This document shows, piece by piece, positions 62,142-64,000 of a stretch of 64,000 nucleotides of DNA (position 1 is the stretch's first letter; every line of letters begins with the position of its first letter). A program made the translations under genes and the position numbers. The notes under the pieces are model-generated. The model worked only from the letters and a program-made list of their open reading frames with translations. It was not told where the DNA came from and did no database searches. The DNA comes from Paenibacillus sp. FSL M7-0420 (lineage in GTDB: Bacteria > Bacillota > Bacilli > Paenibacillales > Paenibacillaceae), in assembly GCF_038002345.1 (NCBI RefSeq), contig NZ_JBBOCJ010000001.1, positions 1,674,001 through 1,738,000 on the forward strand, read 5' to 3'.

Positions 62142-62396
62142 CGAATGAAGGAAATGAAAGGGATAAATCCCTCTGAATCCGCCGAAAGTGGGCGGACGGA
62201 GTAAATGAAAGGGATAAATCCCTCTGAATCCGCCGAAAGTGGGCGGACGGATCAAATAAAAGGGATAAATCCCTCTGAATCCGCCGAAAGTGGGCGGACG
62301 GATCAAACGAAAGGGATAAATCCCTCTGAATCCGCCGAATGCGGGTGGACGGATCAAATGAAAGGGATAAATCCTTCAGAGCCCGCCGGAAGCTGG
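62142..62396. repeat. family C tandem array, five units, 51-bp pitch
   Basis: GGATAAATCC starts units at 62161, 62212, 62263, 62314 and 62365; every spacing is exactly 51 bp. Each unit holds the dyad GGGAT-AA-ATCCC and, in the first three units, a second hairpin TCCGCC/GGCGGA. The fifth unit is degenerate. With families A and B it fills the 847-bp convergent gap between xylH and the cupredoxin gene. Confidence 0.92.
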
Positions 62397-62422
62397 GTTA
62401 TTCCACTCTGTTAATCCCCCCT

Positions 62423-62809
62423 TTATTCCACAATAATCTTGGCGGTCATTGCGCTGTGGCCGGAGCCGCACATGATGGCACAGGTCATCTCGAAGGTTCC
62501 GGCTTCCTCGGGCAGCACCACCTGCGAGGAATTCTTGGCATCCAGCCGCAGCTTCATCTCCGGGATCAGAATGCCGTGATTGCCGCTCTCATTTTCAAAG
62601 ATGATTTTGACAGGGACGCCCTTCTTCAAATGGTACTCCGGCTGGTCAAAGCTATAATTGCTGGCCGTAATGACGAGTTCTTCCTCCGCCGTCAGATTGC
62701 TCCCGGCAGCTGCGTTGTTTGCGCTATCAGAATTGCTGCTGTTCCCTCCGCAGGCCGTTAGCAGAAGCACAAAAAGAATAGAACAAAGAATAGCCGACTT
62801 CCTGATCAT
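62423..62809 (-). CDS. cupredoxin lipoprotein with CuA-like copper site
   Basis: This 128-residue lipoprotein has a signal peptide with lipobox LLTAC (lipid Cys20), a Ser/Asn/Ala linker and a cupredoxin domain. Candidate copper ligands are His78 (GNHGILIPEM), Cys110, Cys114, His118 and Met121 in CAIMCGSGHSAM. That spacing, C-x3-C-x3-H-x2-M, is that of the CuA centre of cytochrome oxidase subunit II, but the usual Glu between the cysteines is Ile. ATG 62809 follows GAGGAGG by 6 nt. No oxidase genes are adjacent. It may be a copper carrier or an electron-transfer protein. Confidence 0.85.
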   Translation of the reverse strand: MIRKSAILCSILFVLLLTACGGNSSNSDSANNAAAGSNLTAEEELVITASNYSFDQPEYHLKKGVPVKIIFENESGNHGILIPEMKLRLDAKNSSQVVLPEEAGTFEMTCAIMCGSGHSAMTAKIIVE

Positions 62810-63035
62810 ATGCATCCTCCTCATCTACTTGGACAGTTGACCTTAGCATAGCCTAAATCGGTCAAGTTGTCTTGATCAATCTATGAAAAATACTCTATCC
62901 ACCGTTATTCAACGTATCTGCAAACTTTGTCGAAATTTGCAAAAATATGATGCAAAATAGTTTAAAATTAATTATAATTAAGCCTAATATAATTAAAGCT
63001 TCATATTATTCCACTAGAAGCAGGGGAGTCATATC

Positions 63036-64000
63036 ATTATAGATTACGCGTTGCAAAGTGCAGAGAGATGGCACCGGAGAATATTGTATGGCTACTGGAT
63101 CATCGTACTCTGTCTGCTGCTCGCCCAGTTCCTGTATATGCTGTACTCCCGTTCTGCCCAGATGCAGACGATTTTTAGTCCCGGCAAAGGCCATGTGTTC
63201 ATAGTCTGCAACCTGATGATTGTCCTGACAATGGCTTCTGCCGAGGTCTGGCTGCGGCGCTCGTTCCGTTATCATAAGCAGGCGGTTGTAGTCTGCAGCT
63301 TTATGGTTTCCTATCTGATGTATTTTGTGCTTGAGCCTTATGTAGACGGTGCCCAGATGACGCTGATGATGCCGATTATGCTGGCCCTCATCTATTTCGA
63401 CCAGCGGTTGCTGTATTCGCTTGGAGCGTTTAGCATTGTATTCTACGGGGGGATCTATTTCGGGCTTGAACGGCCGCTGCTTGGTAAGCCGCTGCTGGAG
63501 TTTGTGCTGGTGGAGTGTGTGTATGTTGTTTTTGCCCTGATGGCGCAGGCGGTGATCCTCCGTGGCCGCGAGACGCGCGAATATCTGGAGCAGCTCACCA
63601 AGTCGGAGCAGGAGCTGATGGTAGAGCGGGCGATTTCGGACAAGCTGCTGAAGATGGATGCGTTAACCGGCCTATATAATCACAAGACGTTCCATGAGTA
63701 TCTGGATTCGCTGCTGGAGCAGTGTGAGAGCAACGGACTGAGGCTGCAGCTTGCGCTGCTGGACATCGATAATTTCAAGCAGGTCAATGACAGATACGGA
63801 CACTGGGTGGGCGATCTTGTGCTGAAAGAGGTGGCGGCCAAGATGGGCAGCCTGATCGGGTTGAATGACTTCGCGGCAAGGTATGGCGGGGAAGAATTCG
63901 CAGTGATTTTTACGGATAAAAGCTTCCAGGAAGCCTACGCTGCTGTCGAACAAATGCGTATCAGCATTGCCGCCATGTGCCATCCGTATGCCGGGAACAA
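63036..64000 (+). CDS. membrane GGDEF diguanylate cyclase (3' end outside window)
   Basis: The frame is open from a stop at 63015 to the window end (about 321 residues). It encodes about six membrane segments (YGYWIIVLCLLLAQFLYMLY onward), a short coiled coil near residue 190, and a GGDEF domain beginning MDALTGLYNHKTF. Active-site residues are in DIDNFKQVNDRYGH and RYGGEEFAVIF. No ATG or GTG lies near the start: the GGGGAG site at 63023-63028 points to ATT 63036, and TTG 63051 is the other option. It should make cyclic di-GMP; the last third of the domain is missing here. Confidence 0.85.
   Translation, partial: MIDYALQSAERWHRRILYGYWIIVLCLLLAQFLYMLYSRSAQMQTIFSPGKGHVFIVCNLMIVLTMASAEVWLRRSFRYHKQAVVVCSFMVSYLMYFVLEPYVDGAQMTLMMPIMLALIYFDQRLLYSLGAFSIVFYGGIYFGLERPLLGKPLLEFVLVECVYVVFALMAQAVILRGRETREYLEQLTKSEQELMVERAISDKLLKMDALTGLYNHKTFHEYLDSLLEQCESNGLRLQLALLDIDNFKQVNDRYGHWVGDLVLKEVAAKMGSLIGLNDFAARYGGEEFAVIFTDKSFQEAYAAVEQMRISIAAMCHPYAGN

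Noticed and set aside
61654..62396. CRISPR array
   Set aside because: The arrays have no unique spacers: the whole 51-bp unit is repeated, units drift in sequence, and no cas gene is present.
61770..62414. Open frames with 17-residue repeats on both strands of the arrays (for example 62205-62414 plus, 61855-62106 minus)
   Set aside because: A 51-bp period is a multiple of three, so any frame without a stop in one unit stays open through the array. Frames are open on both strands, without ribosome binding sites.

Overview
The window looks like chromosomal DNA of a Paenibacillus-type Firmicute. The pointers are strong GGAGG ribosome binding sites, frequent GTG and TTG starts, sigma-A-like promoters, a T-box leader on pheS, a GlcT/RAT-controlled ptsG, a YuaF-FloT pair, class II GalT, a zapA gene after pheT, and YesM/YesN-type two-component regulators. 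There is no phage, IS element, CRISPR array, rRNA or tRNA gene. Both edges cut genes: a solute-binding protein on the left and a GGDEF protein on the right.

Layout. 1-3.5 kb: a carbohydrate ABC importer with a GH130 mannoside phosphorylase/hydrolase. 3.6-10.5 kb: a chemoreceptor, a penicillin-binding transpeptidase, an AI-2E family membrane protein and a polysaccharide deacetylase. 10.7-17.4 kb: ilvD, a membrane acyltransferase, an alpha/beta hydrolase, a HAD phosphatase, a sirtuin and an aldo/keto reductase. 17.4-24 kb: a divergent AraC regulator with galK-galE-galT (Leloir pathway), then an iron-containing alcohol dehydrogenase. 24.1-28.7 kb: yuaF-floT behind a sigma-W-like promoter, then an ABC-2 type transporter pair. 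28.8-34.1 kb: the general PTS block glcT-ptsG-ptsH-ptsI with the RAT/terminator leader. 34.2-38.2 kb: an MFS transporter and a type I pullulanase. 38.2-46.1 kb, minus strand: a PAS-GGDEF protein and a tightly overlapping four-gene operon (large secreted protein, HlyD/MacA-like adaptor, ATPase, MacB-like permease). 46.2-53.0 kb: T-box, pheS, pheT and a ZapA protein fused to a very long coiled coil. 53.4-61.6 kb: a membrane-anchored sugar-binding sensor, a LytS/YesM-type kinase, a YesN-type regulator and the xylose transporter xylFGH. 62.4-64 kb: a CuA-like cupredoxin lipoprotein and a truncated GGDEF protein.

The functional theme is carbon acquisition and its control: mannosides, galactose, glucose (PTS), alpha-glucans (pullulanase) and xylose. 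Candidate CcpA (cre) sites lie in front of both the xylose-sensing genes and xylF.

The most unusual content is non-coding. Several spacers hold short tandem arrays whose unit sequences differ but whose pitch is the same, about 51 bp (50-53). Three such arrays lie back to back at 61.65-62.40 kb, one lies at 53.17-53.36 kb, and a forward/inverted array lies at 22.50-22.69 kb. A spacer at 5.73-5.79 kb holds one unit each of two of these families. Most unit types contain a short dyad. I know of no described element that matches, and this is the best candidate for an undescribed system here. Second is the ZapA-coiled-coil fusion with a recent 49-residue internal duplication.
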